Of a stretch of 42,818 nt of DNA, positions 35,202-42,818 are shown piece after piece (the stretch's first letter is position 1; every line of letters starts with the position of its first letter). The notes below the pieces were generated by a model. The model had not been told where the DNA came from and searched no databases. It was given only the letters and a program-made list of their open reading frames with translations. The DNA is from Pirellulaceae bacterium (GTDB taxonomy: Bacteria; Planctomycetota; Planctomycetia; Pirellulales; Pirellulaceae). The translations under genes and the position numbers were made by a program. The stretch is from the NCBI GenBank assembly GCA_024102795.1, contig JAGFJK010000267.1, positions 1 through 42,818 of the forward strand, written 5' to 3'.

Positions 35202-37721
35202 ATGAGATGGCCCTGGAACATGAATGACCGCAAGCGCCGCGGGCCATCGCGCCGGTGCCGGGCGGCGCGGCTTGAGCGGCTGGAGGACCGGGCGCTGTTG
35301 ACGTCGCTGCCGTTCGGCGCGGACACCGAGGACACCGGCGAGTTCATGTTGGGGTCGGTACTGGTGACGGCCGTGTTCATGGAGTCGGTGGGCACGGTCA
35401 ACACGTCGACGCAGGACGCCAGCAGCGAGGACTGGACGCCAGCGTTGATCGCCGAGACGAAACAGAGAATCAGCGAGGGTTTGCAGTGGTGGGTGGACAC
35501 GCTGGCCGCTCAGGGCTCGGTCCACGAGTTGGAGTTCCAGGTCGATTGGACGCATGCCGACGATCCGGTGGAGACACTGTACGAGCCGATCCGCCGGACT
35601 TCGAACGCCTACCTGGACTGGACCGACGACTTCCTGAATGAGGTGGGATACAACCGCACGGGGGACGCGCGGGAGGATATCTGGGACTTCAACCATGCTC
35701 AGCGGATACAGTTCGGCACCAACTGGGCGTTCACCATTTTCGTGGTCAACTCGACCAATGACCTGGACGACAGTTTCGCCAGCGGAGGCGACTTCCAGAG
35801 GGCGTTCGCCTTCGCCGGGGGCCGGTTTATCGTCTATCCATCGGGGCGTCCGGCCAGCACGGTGACTCACGAGGTGGGGCACATGTTCTGGGCGCTGGAC
35901 GAATACCCGTTCAGCGCGTCCTGGCTGGAGAAGCGGGGCTACTACAACACGCAGAACCTGAACGCTTACGACAACAACCCCAATCGTCCGTCGCGCCAGG
36001 ACAGCATCATGGCCAACGAGCAGATGCTGGAAAGTGCGTATGCCGCGCATACCAGTCCTGCTTCGACACTGGCGATGATCGGCTGGCAGGACTCCGACGA
36101 CGACGGGATCTTCGATGTGCTGGACGTGCCGCATTCGCTCTCCGGGGTGGGCTGGTGGGACGAGGCCACGAGCAGATACCGTTTCCAGGGCCAGTCGTCC
36201 GTGCGGACGCTGCCGAATCAGAACTCGTCGGGCAACGGTAACGACGTCACGCTCAACAGGATTGGCCGGGCCGAGTATCGCGTGAACGGGGGCCCTTGGC
36301 AGACCGCGGCCACGTACGACGCCTACCAGGTGACGCTGGACTTGCAGATCGGGCCGCTCAGCGGCGGCCCGCACACTATCGACATCCGCACGGTCGATCC
36401 GGCAAGCGGCGTGACTTCTCCGGTCTTTCAGGGCACCACGGCGCGGCCACTGGCCATGGCCGTGGCCGGTATTAACGGCGGGGTGTGGGATGATCTGGAC
36501 GGTGACGGGCAGTGGGACAACGGCGAAACGGGCGTGGCCGGCGCGACCGTCCGCCTGGTTGACTCGAATCAGCAGGTTCTGGACCTGGAGACCGCAGTCG
36601 AGCCGGACGCGTACCCCAGCGACTTTCAGTTGCTCAACCAGTTGGTGCCCGGCGTGACGCTCAGCGCAATTGGTTCGGGAGTGGCCAATAACTCGGTCAC
36701 TTCGCGCGTGGGCGCCACGTCGTCGACGGGCAACCGGGTGTTCGGCCACTTTCGCAGCGGCAACCTGGTTTCGACCGAATGGACGCCGGTCAGCCGGCGA
36801 TTACGCATTGACTTGGACCAACCGGCAACGACGCTCAGCGTTGACGCCGTGGGGATCGACGGCAACGACTACGGCCGACTGGAAGTCTACAATGCGGCCG
36901 GCAACCTGCTGGCGCGTTACACGACCCGCCCCTTGGCCGCCGGGCAGGTCGAGACGATGACGTTGCGGCGGGATACGGCCGAAATCGCGTACGCGATTGC
37001 CAATGCCCACAACATTTCCGCCATCCGCCTGGACAACCTGCGGATTGGTCCGCAGTCGGTCGCGGTCACGGACCAGCGCGGGATGTATGCCCTGCCGGGT
37101 CTGGAAGCCGGGACCTACACGGTCCAAGTGACTGGACCGGCTCGCTGGGCGGCCACGGCGCCTGGTTCGGCGGAACAAACCGTGAGCCTGCAGGCCGGCC
37201 AGGCGCGGGCCACGATCGATTTCGGCGGTCAGACGATGATCAGCCTGTGGCAGAATCCGGACAATCGCTACGACGTGAACGACGACGATCTGGAAGCGCC
37301 CGTCGACGCGCTGCAGATCATCAACGATCTCAACACGCTCGGCAGCCGCCTGTTGCCGACGTCGTTCGAGATGGCCGATCCGCCTCCGCCGTATCTGGAT
37401 GTATCGGGCGACGGCGTGGTGGCACCCAACGACGTGCTGGCCGTGATCAACCGGCTCAATGGGGCCGCGAGCGAAGGGGCGGGCGAATTCGCGGGCAACG
37501 GCCAGTTGCCACCCGCTGTGGCCTTCACCAGCCAGCCCTCTACCAGCCAGCCCGGCGACTTGCCTGCGGCATCGCCCTGGCGCGTGCTTCCGCGACGCGA
37601 ACCGGAACCGTGGCTGGAACCCGCAGGACCGTTGCCATTGGCGCGTTGGGAAGCCTTGTTGGACGAAATCGCGCGGGATGTGGCCGACCGGCGGAGCTTA
37701 ACTGGCGGCGGGCGCCGATGA
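35202..37721 (+). CDS. secreted zinc metallopeptidase-like protein with SdrD_B-like domain and dockerin
   Basis: The product has 839 residues from ATG 35202; ATG 35220 (MNDRKRRGPSR) is an equally possible start, and neither has a strong ribosome-binding site. An Arg-rich N terminus carries the LEPR-XLL-like RLERLEDRALLTS (23-35). The peptidase-like domain (about 45-330) has HEVGHMFWALDEY (H223, E224, H227, D233), close to the HExxH...DEY motif of M64-type zincins, and SIMAN (M270) as a possible Met-turn. An SdrD_B-like beta domain begins near 425 (GVWDDLDGDGQWDNGETGV) and resumes near 625 (TDQRGMYALPGLEAGTYTV); about 130 residues of another beta-rich unit appear inserted between the two halves. 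A dockerin follows at 688-755, then a tail ending LLDEIARDVADRRS. It is predicted to be extracellular; the substrate is unknown. Confidence 0.85.
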   Translation: MRWPWNMNDRKRRGPSRRCRAARLERLEDRALLTSLPFGADTEDTGEFMLGSVLVTAVFMESVGTVNTSTQDASSEDWTPALIAETKQRISEGLQWWVDTLAAQGSVHELEFQVDWTHADDPVETLYEPIRRTSNAYLDWTDDFLNEVGYNRTGDAREDIWDFNHAQRIQFGTNWAFTIFVVNSTNDLDDSFASGGDFQRAFAFAGGRFIVYPSGRPASTVTHEVGHMFWALDEYPFSASWLEKRGYYNTQNLNAYDNNPNRPSRQDSIMANEQMLESAYAAHTSPASTLAMIGWQDSDDDGIFDVLDVPHSLSGVGWWDEATSRYRFQGQSSVRTLPNQNSSGNGNDVTLNRIGRAEYRVNGGPWQTAATYDAYQVTLDLQIGPLSGGPHTIDIRTVDPASGVTSPVFQGTTARPLAMAVAGINGGVWDDLDGDGQWDNGETGVAGATVRLVDSNQQVLDLETAVEPDAYPSDFQLLNQLVPGVTLSAIGSGVANNSVTSRVGATSSTGNRVFGHFRSGNLVSTEWTPVSRRLRIDLDQPATTLSVDAVGIDGNDYGRLEVYNAAGNLLARYTTRPLAAGQVETMTLRRDTAEIAYAIANAHNISAIRLDNLRIGPQSVAVTDQRGMYALPGLEAGTYTVQVTGPARWAATAPGSAEQTVSLQAGQARATIDFGGQTMISLWQNPDNRYDVNDDDLEAPVDALQIINDLNTLGSRLLPTSFEMADPPPPYLDVSGDGVVAPNDVLAVINRLNGAASEGAGEFAGNGQLPPAVAFTSQPSTSQPGDLPAASPWRVLPRREPEPWLEPAGPLPLARWEALLDEIARDVADRRSLTGGGRR
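37263..37463 (+). other. dockerin-like module of the metallopeptidase protein
   Basis: It contains YDVNDDDLEAPVDALQIIND and LDVSGDGVVAPNDVLAVINR, with the same PPPPYLD-type linker as the giant protein's dockerin (PPPYLD). The two modules are evidently related. Confidence 0.75.
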
Positions 37722-38187
37722 ACTGGAGTGGTCCGGTGGACCTTGTGTCCTGCGGTCGGTTTGCGGTTGGGGCGGGATGACCGCTGCCTGCCGGAGGCAG
37801 GTTCCCCAGGTTGACGCCGCTTGGTGGGTGTCTGTTCGCACCCGAACGCCACTTTCGAGGGAGCACGATTTGCGGGAAATACCGATTTCCGGTGAAGAAA
37901 TTGGAGTTCGTCCCGCAATCTGGCGGGAGATGCGCAAATTGTTTGCAAACGTTTGAGATCATAACTAGTCTGGAAGGGGCCACGCAATTCGTCTGGCCAC
38001 GGGTGAAGATGTTGGCTGCCGGGCTCGCCCTCAGGGGTGGCGGCGAGTATCGTGAGAGGACCCCGCGGAGCGAGGCGCGGGAAACGCCAACAGCGAGCCC
38101 CGGGGCCGAAGCCGAACACTTACTTGGTACTACGGGACTTACGGGACAGAATCATTTCCGTACGCGAGGTCGCATTCGCGGAAGCAG
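37722..38187. other. intergenic region with palindromes upstream of the cadherin-like gene
   Basis: No gene is supported in about 466 bases. A 6-bp hairpin (CCTGCC/GGCAGG, 37787-37801) lies after the previous stop without a T-run. GTTTGCAAAC at 37941-37950 is a perfect 10-bp palindrome overlapping a second inverted repeat GCAAA-TTG-TTTGC (37934-37946), in an AT-richer patch that could hold an operator or promoter. Confidence 0.4.
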
Positions 38188-41100
38188 ATGGGAAAAGCAA
38201 TGAGCAAAGCAAGCCGCCATGGGAGCAGTCTGGGTCGCGGGTTGAAGGGCCGGTTGGCCAGGCGCGGGGAGCGGAATCGGCGCGTGCTGCGCGGCGAGCA
38301 ACTCGAGAGCCGCGTGTTGTTGGCTGGCGACTTGGGATTCAACCCGTATCACAACTACGACTACAACGTGGACGTGGACGGCAATTTCGTGGCCTCGCCC
38401 CGCGACGCCCTGCTGGTGCTGCGAGCAATCGAGACCCGCGGCGCGGGACCGCTGGTCACGGGTTCTGGCGGAGGCGAGGGAGAGGATTCCGCCGACCAGA
38501 GCACTTACCGGTTCGACACCAACGACGACGCCTATCTGGCGCCCAGTGATTTCCTCCGCGTGGTGAACTACCTGAACTCCGGCGAGGGCGCTCCGGGGGA
38601 TATCGTCGAGTTCGAGCTGCGCGCTTTGACCGTGAATCTGAATCCGTTGCCGAACAACACCGTCCAGCAGGACGAGGATTTCGTGCTGGCCGCCTTCGTC
38701 AAGGACAACCGGCGGTTCCCCACCGGTGTCTTCGCGGGCTTCCTGGACGTCGCCTATTCGAACCCGTCGGCGTTCTCGGTGGTGTTTTCCGAATGGCAGC
38801 GGATTATCCTGCCCAAGGACACGTTCAGCGGCACTTTCCAGTTGACCTTGGACGGCCAGACCTCCGCCCCCATTGACGTCGGCGGCAACGTGGCCTCGAT
38901 CGTCAACAACATCCGCACGGCGGCCGAGGGACTGAGCGGCATCGGCGCGGGCAACGTCCAGGTGATCCAGCGGCCGATCTTCAACGAACAGACCCAGGCG
39001 ATCGAGAACCCGTTCGTGTTCGAGCTGCGGTTCATCAATCAGCGGTTCGAGCAGGACCTGAACCAGCTCTGCATTCCGGGCGGCACGCTGACGGACAACA
39101 ACCTGTGCGTGGGCGCCGGTTCGAACATCACGACGGAAGGCGGCCCGAATACGATCACGATCGAGGAACTGGCCAAGGGCGTGGCGACCGACCCCGAGGC
39201 GTTCCGGCGTTCGTTCATCACCGGCCCCGACTACCCGAATGGTCTGACAGCCGAGGATGGCGACCGCAACCTGCAGGGCGATCTGACCGATCCGAACGTG
39301 TTCAGCGAAGTCGGGTCATTCGACGGCAGCGGTTTCCCGTCCGGAACGGAAGGCGATCAGCGCCTGCTGTGGACGGTCCGCTTGAACGCCGACGCCGCCG
39401 GCATGATCGTCTTCACCGGTAACCCGGCCGACACGCCCGTCAACAGCGACGTCCTGGTCTTCGGACAGGAAGACGCCATTCCGACGGACATGATCGACTA
39501 CAACGCTCCCGCCGGCATTCCGCTCACCGTCACGATCGTGGCTGATATCGTGGCGATGAACGACTCGTTCGTCGGCGCCAACAGCGTGAGCGAGGACAGT
39601 TCGAACAATCCGCTCAACGTGCTGGCCAACGACTCGACACTCAATGGGACCTTGACCATCACGGGCGTGTCGAACATCAGCAACGGCGGCACGGTGAACG
39701 TCGTGAACGGCGGCACGTCGCTCAGCTACACGCCCGTGCCGAACTTCTTCGGCGTCGAGACGTTCAACTACACGATCTCCAACGGCGTGGGCGGGACGGC
39801 CACGGCGACGGTGACGGTCAACGTGTTCGAGGTGAACGACGCTCCGGTCGCGGGAGACGACAGCAAGGCGGCCACCGAAAACACCCCGCTCGTGTTCCCG
39901 CTCAGTGATCTGCTGGCCAACGACGTGGTCGGCCCGGCGACGCCGGCTCCCAATGAAACCGCCACGCAGGTGTTCACCAGCATCGTGTTCTCGGCCGGCA
40001 GCCGTGGCGGCACGATCAATGTGAACAATCAGGGGACGGGCACGCTGGCCGACGACACGGTCACCTACACGCCCGCCATGGGAGTGACCGGCATCGAAAC
40101 GTTCACCTACACGGTGACCGACAACGGGACGACCAACGGTGCGGCCGACCCGCGTAACGACATGGCCACGCTGACCATCAACGTCAGCGATGTGAACAGC
40201 CCGCCGGTCGCGAACGACGACATGCTCGACGGCACCGAAGACGTGGTGCAGAACATTGCGGCCGCCACGCTGCTGCAGAACGACAACGCGGGTGACCCGG
40301 GCCAGACGGTGACCGTGGTCAGCGTCGCGGCGAACAGCGCCGAAGGTGGAACCGTGTCGCTGAACGGCACCACGATCACCTACACGCCACCGCAACACTA
40401 CTTCGGCACCGACAGCTTCACCTACACGATCAACGACAACGGCGTGCCCGTCCTGAGCGATTCGGCCACCGTGTTCATCGACCTGGCGCCGGTCAACGAC
40501 CCGCCGATCGCCATGGACGACCTGAATATCTCGGTTGATGAACTGTCCATGGCCGCCGACAATCCGATCGACGTCCTGGCCAACGACAGTCCTGGACCGA
40601 TGGAAGAGGGCATCGATACGTTGACGATCATCTCCGTCACTCAGCCGGCTAATGGCGTGGCGGCCATCAACGACAACGGCACGCCCGGCAACCCGGCGGA
40701 CGACTTCGTCACCTACCAGCCGGATCCCGATTTCGTCGACGCCACGGACACGTTCACCTACACGATCCGTGACAGCGGCGGCCTGACCGACACGGCCACG
40801 GTCAGCGTCGACGTGGTGCCGGCGTTGCGGCCCAGAGCGCGAAATGTGCCTGCCACCACCAGCGAGGGCGCCGGGGGGCTGACGGTGGACGTGCTGGCCA
40901 ACGTCCTGCCGAACCCGGGCGAGGATCCCACGCTGATCAGCTTTACCCAGGGCACGCACGGCACCGTGACATTGAACGACAACGGTACGCCGAGCCTGCT
41001 GACGGACGATGTGTTGATCTACACGCCGAACGACCCCAACTTCAACGGCACCGATTCGTTCACCTACACGGCCAACGATACGGCGGCGATTGGAGTCGAC

Positions 41101-42732
41101 AGCACGGCCACCGTGAACGTGACCGTAACCGCCGTGAACGATCAGCCCACGCTGGTCGTGCCCGGCCAGCAGATGACCAACGAGGACACGGCGGTGGTGA
41201 TCAACGGGGTGTCGGTGGACGACATCGACAAGAACTTCGTCGTCAACCCGTTCAACCTGGAGGTGTCGCTGGCCGTCGCCAGCGGGCGGATCGGCCTGGC
41301 TTCGACGGGCGGCCTGAACTTCACGTCCGGCGGCAACAACCAGGCGTCGATGACCTTCCGTGGCACGATCGCCGCGCTGAACACGGCCCTGGCCAGCTTG
41401 AGCTACACGCCCAACCTGAACTTCGCCGGGGCGGACTCGCTGAATGTCAGCGTCAGCGACCTGGGCAACGTGGGCACTCCTGGACCGCTCAGCGCAAATA
41501 ACTCCGTGCCGATCAACGTCGTGGCTCAGAACGACGCTCCCGACCTGACCGTCCCCGGCAATCAGACGACCGTGCGGGACATCGACCTGGTCTTCAACAC
41601 GGCGAACGGCAACCGGATTTCCGTGATGGACGTGGACTCGGACCCGGATGACCTGCGGATGGTGCTCAGCGTGACCAGCGGGCGGCTGATCCTCAGCACC
41701 ACCGCCGGCCTGACGTTCGTCAGCGGCGCGAACAACTCGGCCGCGATGACCATCGAGGGCACGCAAAGTGAGCTGAACGCCGCCCTGAACGGCATGATCT
41801 ACCGGCCCAACGCCGGGTTCTTCGGCAACGACACCCTGAACGCCAGCGTCGACGATCTGGGCAACAACGGGGCCGGCGCCAGCGGCACCGACAACGGCGC
41901 GGTGCCGATCGCCGTTCAGAACTTCGTCAACAGCACGCTGTCCGGAACCACCTACGTCGATCGCGATCAGAACCGCGTGGTGGGTGCCGCCGAGTTGCGG
42001 CTGAGCGGATTGGAAGTGCAGCTTGCCGGAACCAACATGCTGGGCGAGGCCGTGTCGCGGACCACGACCACCGACATGAACGGCAACTACTCGTTCGCCA
42101 ATGTCGTGCCGGGCACGTACCAGTTGCAACTGATCAGCCAGGTGGTCCACATGATCGACGCTCAGGAGACCGTCGGCAACCAGGGCGGACACGCGGACCA
42201 CGCCAACGACCTGATCATGAACATCAACATTCCGCAACTGGGACTGGGAGTCAACGGCGGCGCGAACAACAACTTCGGGAAACTCGGCCTGCGGGCCGAA
42301 TTCGTGTCGATCATCGACACCTTCGCGTCCTCCACCGGCGACGGCATGTTGTTTGGCACCGACCGGGCTGGCAACCAGTTCTGGCAGTCCCTGCTGGGCA
42401 GCACCTGGAGCGGCGTCACGGGGGCCTCGGCCACGCTGAGCCAGGATCTGAGCACGGTGACGATCCAGATTCAGACGCAAAACAACGGCACGCAGACCCG
42501 CGTCTACTCGATTCGCGACCAGCATATCCGCGTCGCCCTGGATCAACAGGGTGGCGCCGCGGTGCGGATCGACGGCACGCCGGCGGACCTGGGCTTCCAG
42601 TTGTCGGCCAACGGTGGAGCTGGCGAGGGCGAGGCGGCTCGACCAGTACCGGCTCCCGCCCGCGACGTGTGCGAGGCCGAGCAGTATGCGGCCGCCGTGG
42701 ATCGCGTGCTGGCCGAAGCCAACTGGGCCTGA
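38188..42732 (+). CDS. cadherin-like repeat surface protein with N-terminal dockerin and cohesin-like domain
   Basis: The product has 1514 residues from ATG 38188; ATG 38200 is an alternative. After a basic leader and EQLESRVLLAG (37-47) comes a dockerin-like module at the N terminus (57-130). Residues about 138-450 look cohesin-like (FVLAAFVKDNRRFPTGVFAG, FLDVAYSNPSAFSVV, then LLWTVRLNADAAGMIVFTG and DMIDYNAPA) but are split by an inserted GTFQLTLDGQTSAPI unit. About seven tandem cadherin-like/VCBS-like repeats follow (about 451-1247; VLANDS, F.G.DSFTYT, VNDAP signatures), then an SdrD_B-like domain (about 1250-1328; DMNGNYSFANVVPGTYQLQL) and a tail with GEGEAAR and YAAAVDRVLAEANWA. It is likely surface-exposed and structural or adhesive. 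The complete gene ends inside the window. Confidence 0.88.
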   Translation: MGKAMSKASRHGSSLGRGLKGRLARRGERNRRVLRGEQLESRVLLAGDLGFNPYHNYDYNVDVDGNFVASPRDALLVLRAIETRGAGPLVTGSGGGEGEDSADQSTYRFDTNDDAYLAPSDFLRVVNYLNSGEGAPGDIVEFELRALTVNLNPLPNNTVQQDEDFVLAAFVKDNRRFPTGVFAGFLDVAYSNPSAFSVVFSEWQRIILPKDTFSGTFQLTLDGQTSAPIDVGGNVASIVNNIRTAAEGLSGIGAGNVQVIQRPIFNEQTQAIENPFVFELRFINQRFEQDLNQLCIPGGTLTDNNLCVGAGSNITTEGGPNTITIEELAKGVATDPEAFRRSFITGPDYPNGLTAEDGDRNLQGDLTDPNVFSEVGSFDGSGFPSGTEGDQRLLWTVRLNADAAGMIVFTGNPADTPVNSDVLVFGQEDAIPTDMIDYNAPAGIPLTVTIVADIVAMNDSFVGANSVSEDSSNNPLNVLANDSTLNGTLTITGVSNISNGGTVNVVNGGTSLSYTPVPNFFGVETFNYTISNGVGGTATATVTVNVFEVNDAPVAGDDSKAATENTPLVFPLSDLLANDVVGPATPAPNETATQVFTSIVFSAGSRGGTINVNNQGTGTLADDTVTYTPAMGVTGIETFTYTVTDNGTTNGAADPRNDMATLTINVSDVNSPPVANDDMLDGTEDVVQNIAAATLLQNDNAGDPGQTVTVVSVAANSAEGGTVSLNGTTITYTPPQHYFGTDSFTYTINDNGVPVLSDSATVFIDLAPVNDPPIAMDDLNISVDELSMAADNPIDVLANDSPGPMEEGIDTLTIISVTQPANGVAAINDNGTPGNPADDFVTYQPDPDFVDATDTFTYTIRDSGGLTDTATVSVDVVPALRPRARNVPATTSEGAGGLTVDVLANVLPNPGEDPTLISFTQGTHGTVTLNDNGTPSLLTDDVLIYTPNDPNFNGTDSFTYTANDTAAIGVDSTATVNVTVTAVNDQPTLVVPGQQMTNEDTAVVINGVSVDDIDKNFVVNPFNLEVSLAVASGRIGLASTGGLNFTSGGNNQASMTFRGTIAALNTALASLSYTPNLNFAGADSLNVSVSDLGNVGTPGPLSANNSVPINVVAQNDAPDLTVPGNQTTVRDIDLVFNTANGNRISVMDVDSDPDDLRMVLSVTSGRLILSTTAGLTFVSGANNSAAMTIEGTQSELNAALNGMIYRPNAGFFGNDTLNASVDDLGNNGAGASGTDNGAVPIAVQNFVNSTLSGTTYVDRDQNRVVGAAELRLSGLEVQLAGTNMLGEAVSRTTTTDMNGNYSFANVVPGTYQLQLISQVVHMIDAQETVGNQGGHADHANDLIMNINIPQLGLGVNGGANNNFGKLGLRAEFVSIIDTFASSTGDGMLFGTDRAGNQFWQSLLGSTWSGVTGASATLSQDLSTVTIQIQTQNNGTQTRVYSIRDQHIRVALDQQGGAAVRIDGTPADLGFQLSANGGAGEGEAARPVPAPARDVCEAEQYAAAVDRVLAEANWA
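38356..38577 (+). other. N-terminal dockerin-like module
   Basis: It contains VDVDGNFVASPRDALLVLRA and FDTNDDAYLAPSDFLRVVNY, separated by a linker with GEGED. The first loop is less canonical than the second. The position directly after the tag differs from the C-terminal dockerins of the two upstream genes. Confidence 0.65.
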
Positions 42733-42748
42733 TGCCGCTGGCTGGCGG

Positions 42749-42818
42749 CTTGGCGAGCGGCGGGCGTCAGCCCGCTGTTTCTCCCCCGGCCGGCGGCGAC
42801 TTGGCGAGCGGCGGGCGT
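42749..42818. repeat. GC-rich interspersed/tandem repeat at the window end
   Basis: CTTGGCGAGCGGCGGGCGT occurs at 42749-42767 and again at 42800-42818 (51-bp period), running to the window edge. The first copy leads into a 6-bp palindrome, GCGGGC-GTCA-GCCCGC (42760-42775). It lies 16 bp after the stop of the cadherin-like gene. Confidence 0.75.

Overview
The window is GC-rich bacterial DNA that I read as a chromosomal segment of a planctomycete (phylum Planctomycetota). Four things point there: a HEAT-repeat protein ending in the CxxCH haem domain typical of planctomycete membrane-bound dehydrogenases (1-1392); a secreted-type Gfo/Idh/MocA oxidoreductase; a thioredoxin/YHS fusion; and three consecutive very large surface-type proteins that each carry an N-terminal LEPR-XLL-like tag and a dockerin-like module (18083-42732). 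Genus cannot be set from this window.

Layout. 1-2428: the end of the cytochrome/HEAT gene, then a convergent small secreted protein of unknown role. 2483-2545: a near-perfect 22-bp inverted repeat. 2773-6981: a tightly overlapping three-gene operon (WD40 propeller fragment, Gfo/Idh/MocA-like protein with altered catalytic residues, multi-span membrane protein with two pentapeptide-repeat blocks). 7028-8927: a two-gene unit on the minus strand (ABC-type AAA ATPase plus a small TOPRIM/RloB/DUF4276-like protein) of visibly lower GC, bracketed by two diverged copies of one interspersed repeat; it looks like an acquired defence-type module. 9420-10991: rho, tRNA-Ser(GGA) and an intrinsic terminator, all on the minus strand. 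10992-11721: a long intergenic region with two perfect hairpins nested between 35-bp direct repeats. 11722-17754: thioredoxin/YHS protein, small membrane protein, HEAT/TPR gene plus glycerol kinase (glpK), and a periplasmic protein with STN-like domains.

18083-42732 is the most striking part. It encodes three same-strand proteins of about 5610, 839 and 1514 residues. The first is a mosaic of beta-helix, pre-peptidase C-terminal-like, choice-of-anchor L-like and GEVED domains, eleven copies of a DGxxFxI...FEFD module, and a matrixin-like domain whose zinc motif has been replaced (QQxxQxxxxxN). The second has an apparently intact HEVGH...DEY metallopeptidase, an SdrD_B-like domain and a dockerin. 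The third has its dockerin-like module at the N terminus, followed by a cohesin-like domain, tandem cadherin-like repeats and an SdrD_B-like domain. The shared N-terminal tag, Gly/Glu linker and short helical tail suggest a common export or sorting route. Dockerin- and cohesin-like parts in neighbouring genes suggest that the products may assemble outside the cell. All function calls come from reading the sequence; no database search was run.
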